A DNA stretch of 64,000 bases from assembly GCA_963402885.1 (NCBI GenBank), contig OY727095.1:16621001-16685000 (forward strand), read 5' to 3'. Below are positions 12,559 to 23,309 of the stretch, piece by piece. The stretch comes from Antedon bifida (lineage: Eukaryota > Echinodermata > Crinoidea > Comatulida > Antedonidae). The position numbers were made by a program, and so were the translations under genes. How positions within the stretch are numbered: the first letter of the stretch is position 1; every line of letters starts with the position of its first letter. The notes beneath the pieces are model-generated. The model saw only the letters and a program-made list of their open reading frames with translations. It ran no database searches and was not told where the DNA came from.

Positions 12559-14498
12559 GAATACAGGTCAACCCGTACCCATGCCAACTCGTACCCACCA
12601 ACTCGTACCCAAATTTTGGCTTACTCGTACCCAAAATTTTGGCTGATCCGTACCCATCATTGGCTGACCCGTACCCATCATTGGCTGACCCGTACCCAGG
12701 TTTATTGCTATTTAAAGTATATTTATATTACATTTAAACCCAGTTTTATTACATTTTTAGATACCAATCATATGTTCGATATTATAATGGCAAAAACTAT
12801 TGACCTAAAAAGTATAATTATATGTACAGACTCGTACGAAAAAAGCACAGCTTCCATCGTATTTGGGTACGTCGTATTTGGTCAAGTTGATACTTGAGGG
12901 CGCTGTTTACATGGAAGATGTCAGTGGTCGGCTGTGTGCTGCATTTAATTTTTTTCATTTATGAATAGTTATTAATCTATTATTTACTACGAATAGTAGT
13001 ACACGGAAATTGAAATACCCACTAGTCTGTGATGATGAAAACTTGAATTATTAAAAGTAAACATGAATTTCTTTTATACATAATAATTTGTATTTTAATT
13101 TTATTTTACACTAGATAATGAAGTAATGTCAGCAAAAACACGTAGCTGATATAGAAGAAAATCTGCCAAATTGCCTTACAGTACGTGTATATGATCATTT
13201 CACTGAATTATTAATAAATAAAATATATGGAAAACGATCATACGTCATTACTGAGTCGTCTCTTTGTTGCCCTATAAATGCGTGTTTTTTTATAACAAAA
13301 GATTAATCCCGGTCAGCAAAAACACGTAACACGAAATCTACGAGTAATTCGACCCCATAGCCCTGCAGGCCTTACAGTACGTGTATAATGATCATTTCAC
13401 TGAATTATTATAAAATATATGGAAAACGATCATACGTCATTACTGAGTCGTCTATTTGACGCCCTATAAATGCATGTTTTTTTTATAACAAAAGGTTAAT
13501 CCCGGTCAGCAAAAACACGTAACACGAAATCTACGAGTAATTCGACCCCAGCCCTGCAGGCCTTACAGTACGTGTATAATTATGATCCCCGATATGATCA
13601 TTTCACTGAATTATTAATAAATACAATATATGGGAAACGATCATACCGTACTGAGTCGTCTCTTTGGCGCCCTATAAATGCGTAATAAATAATAAATAAT
13701 AAAAGGTTAATCCTGGTCAACAAAAACACGTAACACGAAATCTACGAGTAATTCGACCCCATAGCCCTGTGGGCTTTTTGCTTAAAACAGGGCGTTGTTA
13801 ATTTCAACCAATTTTAAATTACCAATACAATAGTTAGAAATAATAATTACTTGATCGAATCTAATCAGGGAAGATAATTAGGTGATAAAAATTGAACGTT
13901 GTTGGTAGACCTACTTTACCTGGGCTTAATTGAGAATTGTAATACTATAGTTAGAATATACAATACAGTTAAAATATTTTTTAATTAATTAATGTTCTTT
14001 TACGTAAATAAAAAAGACACATCAAACATACGTTTATAAAACTATAATACTATTAAATAAATGTTAACAAATATATGCCTAATTAAACGAAGTTTACAAT
14101 CAAATCAATGGTCATTTTTATTAGCACACATTTCACCGAGACCTGTAAAATAAAAAAAACAATTTAAATATAAAAATATTCATACGGCAAAAGCATACCA
14201 CTAGTTTTGCGCCGATCAAATCATTACAAGTAATTATTAAAATTGGGTACGAGTAGGCCAAATAATGGGTACGAGTAAGCCAAAAATGGGTACGGGTAAG
14301 CCAAATAATGGGTACGAGTAAGCCAAATACTTGGGTACGAGTAAGCCAAATATTTAGGTACGAGTTGGCATGGGTACGAGTTGGTTTGGGTACGGGTTAG
14401 CCAAAGTGGGTACGAGTTGACCAATTATTTGGGTACGGGTTAGCCAAGTTGGGTACGAGTTGGCATGGGTACGGGTTGGTTTGGGTACGGGTTGACCA
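12559..14498. mobile_element. GGGTAC-word element (family G), full-length candidate
   Basis: The left end (12559-12700) is a run of words like CCAACTCGTACCC and GGCTGACCCGTACCC. The right end (14245-14498) is the same set inverted, such as GGGTACGAGTTGGC. The termini GGTCAACCCGTACCC and GGGTACGGGTTGACC are inverse. So the element has composite inverted termini built from many copies of a short word. The middle holds a tandem of about 185 bp. No transposase is encoded; the frames over the ends (12616-12897 and 14224-14424) only translate the repeats. A second copy starts at 43000 and an end fragment lies at 1-90. Confidence 0.6.
13128..13780. repeat. Tandem repeat of about 185-210 bp inside the family G element
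   Basis: The phrase CAGCAAAAACACGTA followed by CCTTACAGTACGTGTATA, TGATCATTTCACTGAATTA and a GAAAACGATCATAC word repeats about three and a half times, with small indels and a stable order. Confidence 0.75.
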
Positions 14499-14862
14499 GC
14501 ACCCAGCACCGTCTGTGGTCCCGATCAACCGTCTATTACACCCATAACTAGTCTATCCTAGTACAAGAGATTAGTAGGCCTAGGCTGTTTTTATTTCCAC
14601 TCCAAACTTATTGTGAATACCAAACCTTAGAATTGGGCCTCATAAGTACTTGTATGAAGAAGAATCACATAAAAAGTAACAGATAAATACTTTAAATTGA
14701 TGATTTTACAGACGTGTTTCTTGCACACTGTTCGCATATTTCGCATACACTAAGTTCAATATTTTCGTTTCTATGGAGCGCCAAAAGAGCCACTATAATA
14801 GAGGGTTAAAAATTCGGTGGAATGCGTCTACTTTTAATGCATCTATTTATAAAATACACGTT

Positions 14863-15171
14863 TTAAAGGATATTATTTAGATCATATAACCTACAGTACA
14901 TCTTATGATGATGAATTTGTTGATTTGTCGAAAACCGACAGTAAACAATCATATGGCAAGTGTGACGCCTAAGGAAGGAAGGTTTACTCCACGAGATGAG
15001 GGCTTCCTTGACCTTAAGTTTGAAAGCGGAATCTGCAGAATCCAGAACGGTGAAGCATTCCGCCTTAGCGAGGGCCTTACACCGTTCTGAAGCCCTCCAC
15101 ATCTCGTTGCCTAACTGGCGGATTTCAATAAACCTTGAAATACTCCGCAGGATTTCCTCATGCATAGCCAT
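14863..15171 (-). pseudogene. Probable Penelope-type retroelement C-terminal fragment
   Basis: This 102-codon minus-strand frame contains CFTVLDSADSAFKLKVKEAL followed by SWSKPS. The pattern V-L-D-S-A ... K-x-K-E-A-L ... KPS is typical of the region after the GIY-YIG nuclease in Penelope-like and related retroelements. Nothing upstream continues it as RT, so it is a short relic. The assignment rests on memory of the motif pattern and needs a protein search to confirm. Confidence 0.4.
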
Positions 15172-16340
15172 TTTGACAACGATAATTTTTGTTTACATTC
15201 CTTGTTGTTTTATTATGCTAATTACTTACTTATTTACATACAACATTGGTATATAAGCACTCTAGGCGTTGTTTACTGTTCTGATGATAAGAATAGTTTC
15301 TCGAAACATGTCACATTTTAAGCCTAGTACTAGCTCATTTAGTACACAGCACACATTAAAATAGTTTAAACTGTGTAGGCCTGGCCCTAGGTTTAGTAAA
15401 GGTTAAATAACATGGGTATTTTAAAATAATACACGACCAAAGCCTAGACAATCTGTCAATAGACTAAGTACAGAAATCAACATAATTTGACAAGTTTGGT
15501 TTATTTTTAGATCGTCGTTCAGGCTCATCATCGAGAGGGCTGGGCCTAGGGGCCTCGGCTAATGACTTTGTTTGGTGTTGAGACCGGTCACCAAAATCGA
15601 CTGCATACACAATAACTATAATATATGATCCTATTATTGAATGCAAACATATATATATTCACAACATAACATAATTAAAGTAATACTTACACAATCAAAA
15701 TATGTTCGATTATTATTACATGCAACGTTCGATTATTATGCAATCATAATATTTACATAGTAAAGCGCCCTCTATTCACGTATTTCGTTCGTTTTTTTAT
15801 TCAAAAAATAACTTTGACTTCCAGTCAATGTTTTCAATCAAAACATATCCCATAATGCAATGCGCTTGTTTGGCTACTCTGTATGCATATCATAAAACTT
15901 CCTTGCGATCTGTGTGAAAACACCTTTTCAACCAGGACGAGTTGTAAACAATCCTAATTAGCATATGCATAATGCATACTGGTGGTTTGAAATCTTTGTT
16001 TACTTTCGCTTGTGACGATTTTCCAGACGAAATTTAATCAAACTAATTTACCTGTTAATTATGTAAACGTGTTGTTTTTGGCTCGAATTTTCGGCTTAAA
16101 GTGAATAACTTAATATTACTTTGATATGGCCAATTTAAATTTATAATATTTTGACCTTCATTTTTTGTGTTTCAAGGGACAATACATCTTTAATGTTTGC
16201 AGTGTGATATAACTTGACTTCTCTCTCACGACAAAATTAATAGTACAAAACGCGTGAAACCTGATTCGGTAATAGTTTTAATACATATTTTCATATTTTT
16301 CTGACTTTAAATCAAATTTTTTATTTATTTTTTTATTTTC
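15172..16340. other. No gene seen; a hammerhead-like core at 15281-15307
   Basis: AT-rich sequence. At 15281 the plus strand has CTGATGA, a short pairable segment (AGAA/TTCT), then GAAAC, which is the order of a hammerhead ribozyme core. Stems I and III are not convincing and the strand is opposite to the neighbouring Penelope-type fragment. Confidence 0.4.
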
Positions 16341-16370
16341 CGAGAATGTTTTGGGTTCAATCGTATTATT

Positions 16371-16695
16371 CATTGGGCCCGATCGTCTTATTCATTGGGC
16401 CCGATCGTCTGGGCCCGGTCGTCTCTGGTCCCGATCGTCTCACGATATAAGGGTCTTTCACACCTGTTCCGGCACGGTTCCGGTCCGGCGCCGGAAAATC
16501 CAATCGAACGCCAATGTTTCGTTTTCACGCGGCTACGCACATATCGATTGGCGCATAGGCCTAGCCGCGTGAAAACGAAACATTGATGTTCGATTCGCCA
16601 GACCGGAACCGTGCCGGAACAGGTGTGAAAGACCCTTTAGGCCCGATCGTCTTGAAGTGGGCCCGATCATCCGTGGTCCCGATCGTCTGATAACC
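16371..16695. repeat. GGGCCCGATCGTCT word array, split by a MITE
   Basis: Words such as TTGGGCCCGATCGTCT and GGTCCCGATCGTCT occur four times from about 16375 to 16441 and three more times from 16641 to 16688, on either side of the MITE. The array resembles in style, not in sequence, the word arrays at the ends of the family G element. The frames through it (16351-16586) translate the array and the MITE and are not genes. Confidence 0.65.
16449..16638. mobile_element. Near-palindromic MITE (Harbinger/ISL2EU-like termini)
   Basis: The left arm begins AAGGGTCTTTCACACCTGTT and the right end is its inverse. Pairing continues inward through the CCGGCACGGTTCCGGTC word and the GTTTCGTTTTCACGCGGC word, leaving only a short loop around 16540-16560. 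AGGGTCTTTCACACC-type ends are common in PIF/Harbinger and ISL2EU MITEs. A one-ended relative of this terminus is at 43350. The flanks suggest a TA or TAA/TTA target. Confidence 0.8.
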
Positions 16696-16852
16696 CCTTA
16701 GACCTGGTCTAGGCCTAGGGGCCTAGAGGCCTAGGCCTAGTCTAGCTAGGCTAGTTTGTTAGCTAGCTAGGCTAGGTAGGGCCTATAGCCTAGGATACGA
16801 ATATAAGATCCAAATAAAGACCTGCTATTAAAACAATACAGTATAAAGAATT
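16696..16852. repeat. GGCCTAGG / GCTAGG simple-sequence tract
   Basis: Dense overlapping CTAGGCCTAG and TAGCTAGGCTAG words between 16710 and 16790. Low-complexity, not coding. Confidence 0.6.
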
Positions 16853-17344
16853 CCGGGCGCCGAATTCCGTATATGATATGGTATAATGAAACAAAACTTA
16901 CTTCTTGTTTTTCACATTCTTCTGTATAAAACTTGTGGTGGTTGTTGGTGGAGTCGGTAATAGTTAAGTTGTTGATAAACTTTATTTTTTATAGAGGGCG
17001 CAATCATAATTTGTCTACATTATTTTATATCGCTGCAATACAATATATCGAAGAACTTTATTACCCGATCTCCGGGTTGGTGAAATGAATATATATTATT
17101 CCTATAATATACAATACATTTTTAACAATAGCTAAGCACGTACAATTTGATATAATGATCTCATCGATGTTAAAATCTCCCCCTTCAAAAAACACTATCC
17201 TTACAAACAAACAAATATGTTTTTCATTCATTAGTATTTATTAAAAAATATGAATAACATTAAAACATAGCAGGCAGCATAAATACTGAATTGAAAGTGA
17301 AAAAACATCAAAATATAGAACTTCTCATTTAACAAATAGACATT
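16853..17344. repeat. Dispersed repeat R, copy 1 (partner in 27749-29412)
   Basis: From CCGAATTCCGTATATGATAT to about 17340 this matches 27749-27830 plus 28997-29412. Shared words include TTATAGAGGGCGCAATCA, TCGATCTCCGG and CAAATATGTTTTTCATTCAT. The partner has an extra 1.2 kb in the middle. It ends exactly where the LTR begins. No coding seen. Confidence 0.75.
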
Positions 17345-18655
17345 TGTAACCCAGTGCAAAATTACCAAAAGTTGTCAGATAAGCCTAGCCCCACATTCCA
17401 TTCTCCTGATGCACACAGATAAAACCAAGACATATAAAGAGTAACAACCTGTTTTTTAAAGTTTCTATCTGGCCCGTACGACTGGCTCTTTTAGGTAAGC
17501 AATTGTTTTGTATTAATTACCTTTATTGGTTTTTTTATATATTTAATAAGTTTTATAGGATAGATTAATAGACTAGTGACTTCTTTTTTGTTTATGATAG
17601 TACAGTGTGTATAAAGACACTAACGTACCAAGGATATGCATTATAGGCTACTTGTACACATTAAAGTAAAGGTCCCAAATTGTTTTAGCGAGTTTGTACC
17701 TGAATATCAGTGTATTAATTACAGTGTACTTATATTGTTAATATTATTATTTTAGTGATACATCGAATTTTATTAATTATTAGAAGCCAATGCTTTAGAC
17801 GAAAGGCCTTGTTACGATTGATGATCCATCTTTATATTATTTTAGATCATTAGTAATTACTTATTGATGAGTAATCAAGAAACGAACGTCTTGATTATGA
17901 CGACCGATATTGAATCGATGATAGGACTAATTCATGTATTATCAGTTTTATTAGATTGTATTAGAATTGTATTAATCTTTGTTGTTATTGTAGTATAGTT
18001 AACTTTATATTTGAACTCGTTTTTAATTATTATTTCTAAAATGAAGCTACTTGCTTGATTAATTATGATATGTGTGTATGATTGTTGTCTTACAATCAAA
18101 TAGTCCAATATATTATCAGGGTGAACTTTTAAGTGTAATTAGACCCTATGCTAGCATTCCTAATCACCGTCGAGGTCACATATGTTCGCTGAATTGGCTG
18201 AATGAATGATGATTCATAGGGGTATTAGCACACTTGTTAGAACTTTTATTACACTTTTGATCTAGTATGTTAAAGGATACGTTTGTATTAAAGATATTCC
18301 AAGGAATATGTTAGGCTTAGTAAATGTATAAAGTGATGAAGCATTAGCGTGTTTTATATTGAATTTTCACTTAATTACTATTTCTATAGCATTTATGTAT
18401 TGTTACGATGTTATTGATTTTGAAGACAATTTTGGATTAATTAGAGATCAAGAGTTACCTGTTTTAATAGGAATTACACATAGTATATTGTATTGTTTTA
18501 TTCGATTTATGTATGTTAGTTATGTTATAATACATGTATGTATTTTCTCTTTTAGTTTCAGATTAATCTAAACTTCAATTGGGATAAACTCCGGAATAAT
18601 ATAAATTTATTTGGAATCCGAGTTTTATTAGTATTTTCGAACAAGAAGGGTTACA
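17345..18655 (+). repeat. 5' LTR of a Ty3-type retroelement
   Basis: The 1,311-bp segment starts TGTAACCC and ends GGGTTACA, a perfect 8-bp inverted pair of the TG...CA kind expected for LTR ends. A tRNA primer site begins 4 nt beyond the end and gag follows. No second LTR is visible, so the boundary rests on termini and spacing. A 70-codon frame at 18359-18571 lies inside the LTR and is not called as a gene. Confidence 0.75.
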
Positions 18656-18658
18656 AAT

Positions 18659-18675
18659 TGGGGGCTCGTCCGGGA
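18659..18675 (+). promoter_or_regulatory. Primer binding site matching tRNA-Pro
   Basis: TGGGGGCTCGTCCGGGA lies 4 nt after the LTR end. It is the PBS used by retroviruses primed with tRNA-Pro, complementary to the 3' end of that tRNA. It fixes the LTR/body boundary and the direction of the element. Confidence 0.85.
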
Positions 18676-18729
18676 AACCCAATTGAAGCTTGGAAATTTA
18701 AGGAATATTGAGCCAGTGTACAAAAGATC

Positions 18730-20058
18730 ATGCCAGACTACGTTTCGTATGGAATCGAGTGGTGTGAGGAAAAAAACTACCCCGTAGATCGATGTTTGTT
18801 GTTAGTCAGCCGAAAATTGGAAATTCCTACAAAAAGAATTTATATTTCTCTGTGTGGGTCGCTTCCAACTGAAACAGTGGACAGACGAGAGGAGGTAGAT
18901 GCTCATGGCTGGCAGAAGACGCTAGTATTGGCAAAGCTTTCCATACATGTCAGAGAACTGAACATCCCAGAAACGATTGTGGTAGCCGAAGACATAGAGA
19001 TGCGAACCATCATCCTAAAGAAGACAGCCGTGATTTCAACACCAATGGTATCATCGTCTCCGGCACCAACAGCTTCTACAAACAACACTTCACCGGCAAT
19101 TGATCTGTCCAGACTTTCGCTTGGTAGCAACTACCGAAAGCTCCGTGTGTTCTCTGGTCACACAACCGACAAGTCAAAAGATGAGGACAAATACCATGTT
19201 TGGCGGGCGCAAGCCAAAGCACTGATAGAAGAAGCCGAAACTGAAGTCTCCCAATCGGAGAAGAAGAGAAGACTGAGAGAGGCTCTAAGATCCCCAGCAT
19301 TAGATATTATAGATGACTTGAAGAAAGATAACCCGCAAGCCACCGCCAAAGACTACGTGGACGCCTTGGAGGTGGTGTTTGGAACTACGCTTTCAGGAGA
19401 AGAACTATATCACCAGTTTGTGGGTTTGGATCAGCAAGCAGGTGAGAAGCCTTCTGATTATTTGTCCAGACTACAGTCTTCATTGAGGCAGATAGTACAA
19501 AAGGGAGGGATTACAGCAGACAAGGCAAACCAGGCGCTTTTGAAGCAATTCCTGAAGGGAACTCTCTTCGACCAACTTCTCCTCGTAGACCTGCATCTTC
19601 GAGATCAAGTTGTTAATGCACCGACCTACCTGACTCTTCTAGGACAGGTGCGTAGATGGGAAGAGGAATGCCAAGGGAAAACCAAGAAGGCAAAGGCGAT
19701 TGGTGCTAGAAACGCACATGTGGCGAAGGTTGAAGCGGTAAATGACCGGAAGTCAGAACAAGACCTGGCTGAGAGGTTAGGTAGGATTGAGCAACTCCTG
19801 GCTAATTCAGCTTGTAGCTACCAGCAACAATCGACTGAGTCTACAACACCACCACGTTCTTCTAGCCAACCACATCAGCCTAGACGGCCCCGACCATATT
19901 TTTGCTATAAATGTGGAGAAGAGGGACACATGAGACGTAGTTGCCAGAATAGCCAGAACCCAGAGCTAGTGAACGAAAAACTGATAGCTGCACTGCATCA
20001 GGGAAACGGAAGACGGCATCTGAGAAGGAGCGACCAGATGTCATCAGACGATCAGTAG
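18730..20058 (+). CDS. gag: Gag polyprotein, PNMA-like, with CCHC zinc knuckle
   Basis: An intact 442-residue frame. Residues about 1-110 have a leading tryptophan, a basic-hydrophobic LLLVSRKLEIP stretch and alternating strands, resembling the RRM-like N-terminal domain of PNMA proteins. Residues about 135-330 look like a Ty3-type capsid (RKLRVFSG, EKKRRLREALRSPALDII, KDYVDALEVVFG). A Ser/Pro/Gln linker precedes one zinc knuckle, CYKCGEEGHMRRSC (CX2CX4HX4C), near residues 392-405. The protein would form the particle and bind RNA. Start: the first ATG after the PBS in this frame. The frame ends 51 nt after a G-GGA-AAC heptamer, and the pol frame overlaps it in -1. The PNMA resemblance is by eye. 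Confidence 0.9.
   Translation: MPDYVSYGIEWCEEKNYPVDRCLLLVSRKLEIPTKRIYISLCGSLPTETVDRREEVDAHGWQKTLVLAKLSIHVRELNIPETIVVAEDIEMRTIILKKTAVISTPMVSSSPAPTASTNNTSPAIDLSRLSLGSNYRKLRVFSGHTTDKSKDEDKYHVWRAQAKALIEEAETEVSQSEKKRRLREALRSPALDIIDDLKKDNPQATAKDYVDALEVVFGTTLSGEELYHQFVGLDQQAGEKPSDYLSRLQSSLRQIVQKGGITADKANQALLKQFLKGTLFDQLLLVDLHLRDQVVNAPTYLTLLGQVRRWEEECQGKTKKAKAIGARNAHVAKVEAVNDRKSEQDLAERLGRIEQLLANSACSYQQQSTESTTPPRSSSQPHQPRRPRPYFCYKCGEEGHMRRSCQNSQNPELVNEKLIAALHQGNGRRHLRRSDQMSSDDQ
20001..20007 (+). promoter_or_regulatory. Predicted -1 ribosomal frameshift site G-GGA-AAC
   Basis: In the gag frame the codons are caG GGA AAC, an X-XXY-YYZ slippery heptamer. A -1 slip puts ribosomes in the frame that is open from here through protease and RT. 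The gag stop is at 20056-20058. The same heptamer is known from gag-pro junctions of D-type retroviruses. No pseudoknot was computed. Confidence 0.7.
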
Positions 20059-21665
20059 CTCCGAATAGTGACATTCCACATGGTTTAGTTGGAGAGAGTA
20101 TAGTTGATGTCTGTTACATTAATGGAATATGCCATCCTTGCCTCCTCGACAGCGGATCTCAAGTTACCGTTATTAGTAATTCCATCTTTGAGTCTTTAAA
20201 TACAAAGCTGTATCCACTTTCTGACCTTGTTCTTTGGCATGGCGGAGGCGGAAAGATACCGTATCTTGGCTGGACCAAGATAGAATTAGGCTTTAACCAA
20301 CATTTTGCTGGCACCCGACAGTCATTTTCAACTTTAACTTTAGTAATAAAAGACAATCCACAGGCACAACACCAAATTATAATTGGTACTAACACTGGAC
20401 TTTTTGATAATTTAAGACGACGATGTAAGAAAGATGCTGGTAATCAATATTTGCAAAAGTTGAATATGCATTCCTGGTGCGCCACATTGTATAGCAAGGC
20501 AGAGAAAGAAGCACAACTAGGTAGCCAAGGGAAGTTAGGAGTAGTAAAAGCGAAAGGCTCGACTACCATTCCTGCAGGTATGACCAAGGAAGTTCAAGGA
20601 ATTATACGAAACCGTTTGCGAACACCAAAGACTGTGCTTATAGATTCTCTCAGTAGAGGTAGTAATCGAGGTATAGTTCCAGTGGCAAGTATAGCAGAGG
20701 TTTCGCACACGTCAACTTGTAAACTAACTGTAAATATATACAATTCAACTAAAGATGATATCCATATTCCTACGGGTGCTCCGCTGGCGGAAGCAACTCT
20801 CCCAGATTTTATTTCTTCTCCAATTTATTCGACTGATGTAAATAGTAACAGTAATGTAACATGTGGAATGACTAATGTGTCCAGTACAGCTAGAAAAGAT
20901 GTTACTGTCTCTAAATTGCCGTTCAAGTGGGGACAAGATGTTTCACCCGAAATAAAGACCCGCATACTAGAGAAGTTTGAAACCAGATCGAACGTCTTTG
21001 CCAAGCATGAATGGGATCTAGGTCTTACAAAACATGCAGAACACGAAATCAACCTTACTGACGACAGCCCCTTCCGTGAGCGTACTCGGAAGGTATCACC
21101 TGCTGATCTTAAAGACTTACAGAATCACATACAAGAGCTGTTAGACCATGGAGTAATTCGTGAATCTAGGAGCCGATATGCCTCTCCAATAGTACTTGTT
21201 CGCAAGAAAAATGGAAGCTTGAGGATGTGTGTTGATTACCGACTACTAAATTCAAGGTCAGTTCCAGACCAGTACACTGTGCCTCTCATTCAAGATGCAG
21301 TAGACTATTTAAGCGGCTCGAGCTGGTTCTCAGTCATAGATTTGAAATCTGGATTTTACCAAATTCCCATGAAAGAGGAAGACAAAGAGCGAACAGCATT
21401 CACCTGTCCTGTAGGATTTTATGAGTTCGAGCGAATGCCGCAAGGTATAAAAGGAGCACCAGCTACCTTCCAACGTCTCATGGAAACCTGTATGTCTGGA
21501 CTAAATTACTTAGAAGTTCTTGTGTATATGGACGACCTAATTGTTTTCGCCAAAACCCCTGAAGAAATGGAAACTCGTCTCCTCAAAGTATTAGATCGAC
21601 TAAATGATTACGGTTTAAAGGTATCTCCAGAAAAGTGTCAGTTTTTCTGCAAGTCTGTCAAGTAA
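20008..21665 (+). pseudogene. pol: Pol part 1: protease and reverse transcriptase, ended by a premature stop
   Basis: The -1 frame is open from the heptamer to an in-frame TAA at 21663-21665. It has an aspartic protease with LLDSGSQVT (about 20146-20172) and a closing IIIGTN. A long linker follows, then RT: SPIVLVRKKNGSLRMCVDYR, YTVPLIQDA, FSVIDLKSGFYQIP, FERMPQGIKGAPATFQRLM and the catalytic YMDD near 21522. The coding sequence resumes in the same frame directly after the stop, which falls at the end of the RT palm/thumb, so this is a single nonsense lesion. The protein would copy the element's RNA into DNA. The enzyme order PR-RT-RNase H is that of Ty3-type elements. Confidence 0.9.
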
Positions 21666-22571
21666 TTAGGCCATATTGTTAGTGAAGAAGGAATCCAGAC
21701 TGATCCTGATAAAGTATCTTCAGTGAAGTTTTGGCCACGTCCAACTAACGCAAAAGAGTTGCGAAGCTTTTTAGGACTTACCGGCTACTATCGACGGTTT
21801 GTGGAAGGCTACTCCAAGATTGCTAATCCTCTTCATGCTCTGTCTAGTGGTTACGGATATGCCCCGAAGCGAGGACGTGTGAAGAAACGCAACCATCAGA
21901 AATCTGATTTGAAACGAGCATCAGATCCATTTGGTGACTCATGGACCGATGAATGTGAAAATGCCTTTCAGACTTTGAAAGATAAGTTGTCTTCATCTCC
22001 AGTTCTGGCCTATGCTGATATTACTAAACAGTTCATTCTTCACATTGATGCAAGTCGAGACGGGCTTGGTGCTGTTTTATGCCAAGAAGTTCAGGGAAAG
22101 TTGAAACCAGTAGCATACGCCAGCAGAAGTCTGATACAGAGTGAAAGAAATTATCCAGCTCATAAGCTTGAATTCCTCGCCTTGAAGTGGGCTGTCACCG
22201 ACCAATTTCGTGACTATTTGTATCATGCAAAAGGAACTCAAGTTTTGACAGATAACAATCCGTTAACCTATGTATTGACAAGCGCGAAACTTGATGCTAC
22301 AGGACATAGATGGCTTGCTGCCTTAGCAAATTTCGACTTTACAATCAAGTATAAACCTGGCCGCACTAACCAAGATGCTGACGCCTTGTCGAGAAGACCC
22401 ACACTGAATAACTCAGCCTCAAAGGACATCTCAGATCAACAAAACATCAAGGATCTATTAGAAACAAGACTCCAAGTATGTTCAAAAGATGCTATGGATG
22501 CAATATATACTCGGAACTCAGTTACTATTAATGAAACGTCGGGTAAGAAAGTAGAGAGGTATACGGTCTAG
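21666..22571 (+). pseudogene. pol: Pol part 2: RT thumb/connection and RNase H; integrase absent
   Basis: Continuing the pol frame after the stop, the sequence shows [20 protein letters not shown], a basic insert ([10 protein letters not shown]), the [18 protein letters not shown] block, then RNase H with [39 protein letters not shown] and [14 protein letters not shown]. The frame stops at 22569-22571, about 55 residues after RNase H. No HHCC finger or D,D-35-E integrase is found downstream, and no 3' LTR, so the element is cut off at its 3' side. The next sequence is an unrelated tandem duplication. Confidence 0.9.
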
Positions 22572-23300
22572 TCAGTCGTGATTATAACAATGGTTAACAA
22601 TGGGGACAATAGAGTATATCATTTGATGAATTAGTTGCTTGTGAACAATTGGTTTACAATGGTTGAAGTCAATAGGTGTTATGTTTCGGATATAATAATA
22701 CAATGGTTAACATTGGGTAAGGATGTAAAGGATTGTTGGCGGTATTTTTAAAAAGGGTACAATAAAGATGCACCTGGTTAATTAAAACTAGTTAATTGAG
22801 GTATTTGCTTGATGTATGCCGACATAATCCAAAGACATAAGTTATTTGATCCGGATATTATAACAATGACTAAAACAAAAAGATAAGAATGAAGTTAAAT
22901 AATAAGTATGTCTTGATTGAACTATTATATATTAATATACATTATAATATAAAATTAATAAATATTAAATAAAAATGATATGATGAATTAGTTGCTTGTG
23001 AACAATTGGTTTACAATGGTTGAAGTCAATAGGTGTTATGTTTCGGATATAATAATACAATGGTTAACATTGGGTAAGAAAGTGAGACAATATAGTTTTT
23101 GTAAGATTTGAATTAGTCATAGAGTCAATAAAGATGCACCTGGTTAATTAAAACTAGTTAATTGAGGTTTTTGCTTGATGTATGCCGACATAATCCAATG
23201 ACATAAGTTATTTGATCCGGATATTATAACAATGACTAAAACAAAAAGATAAGAATGAAGAAGTTAAATAATAAGTATGTCTTGATTGAACTATACCGAC
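22572..23300. repeat. Two tandem copies of a sequence of about 340-360 bp
   Basis: Copy 1 runs about 22623-22979 and copy 2 about 22980-23300. Shared words include GATGAATTAGTTGCTTGTGA, GGTGTTATGTTTCGGATATA, AAGATGCACCTGGTTAATTA and GACATAATCCAA. Copy 1 carries extra AT-rich bases at its end. It lies where the integrase and 3' LTR would be expected. No coding seen. Confidence 0.8.
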
Positions 23301-23309
23301 AGGTAATTA

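Noticed and set aside
12616..12897. Frame with repeated SYP / RTHHWLT phrases
   Set aside because: This is the GGGTAC-word array read as protein; the inverted array at 14224-14424 gives the mirror effect.
16351..16586. Arg/Ser-rich frames of 63-73 codons
   Set aside because: They run through the GGGCCCGATCGTCT array and the MITE arm and have no independent coding signal.
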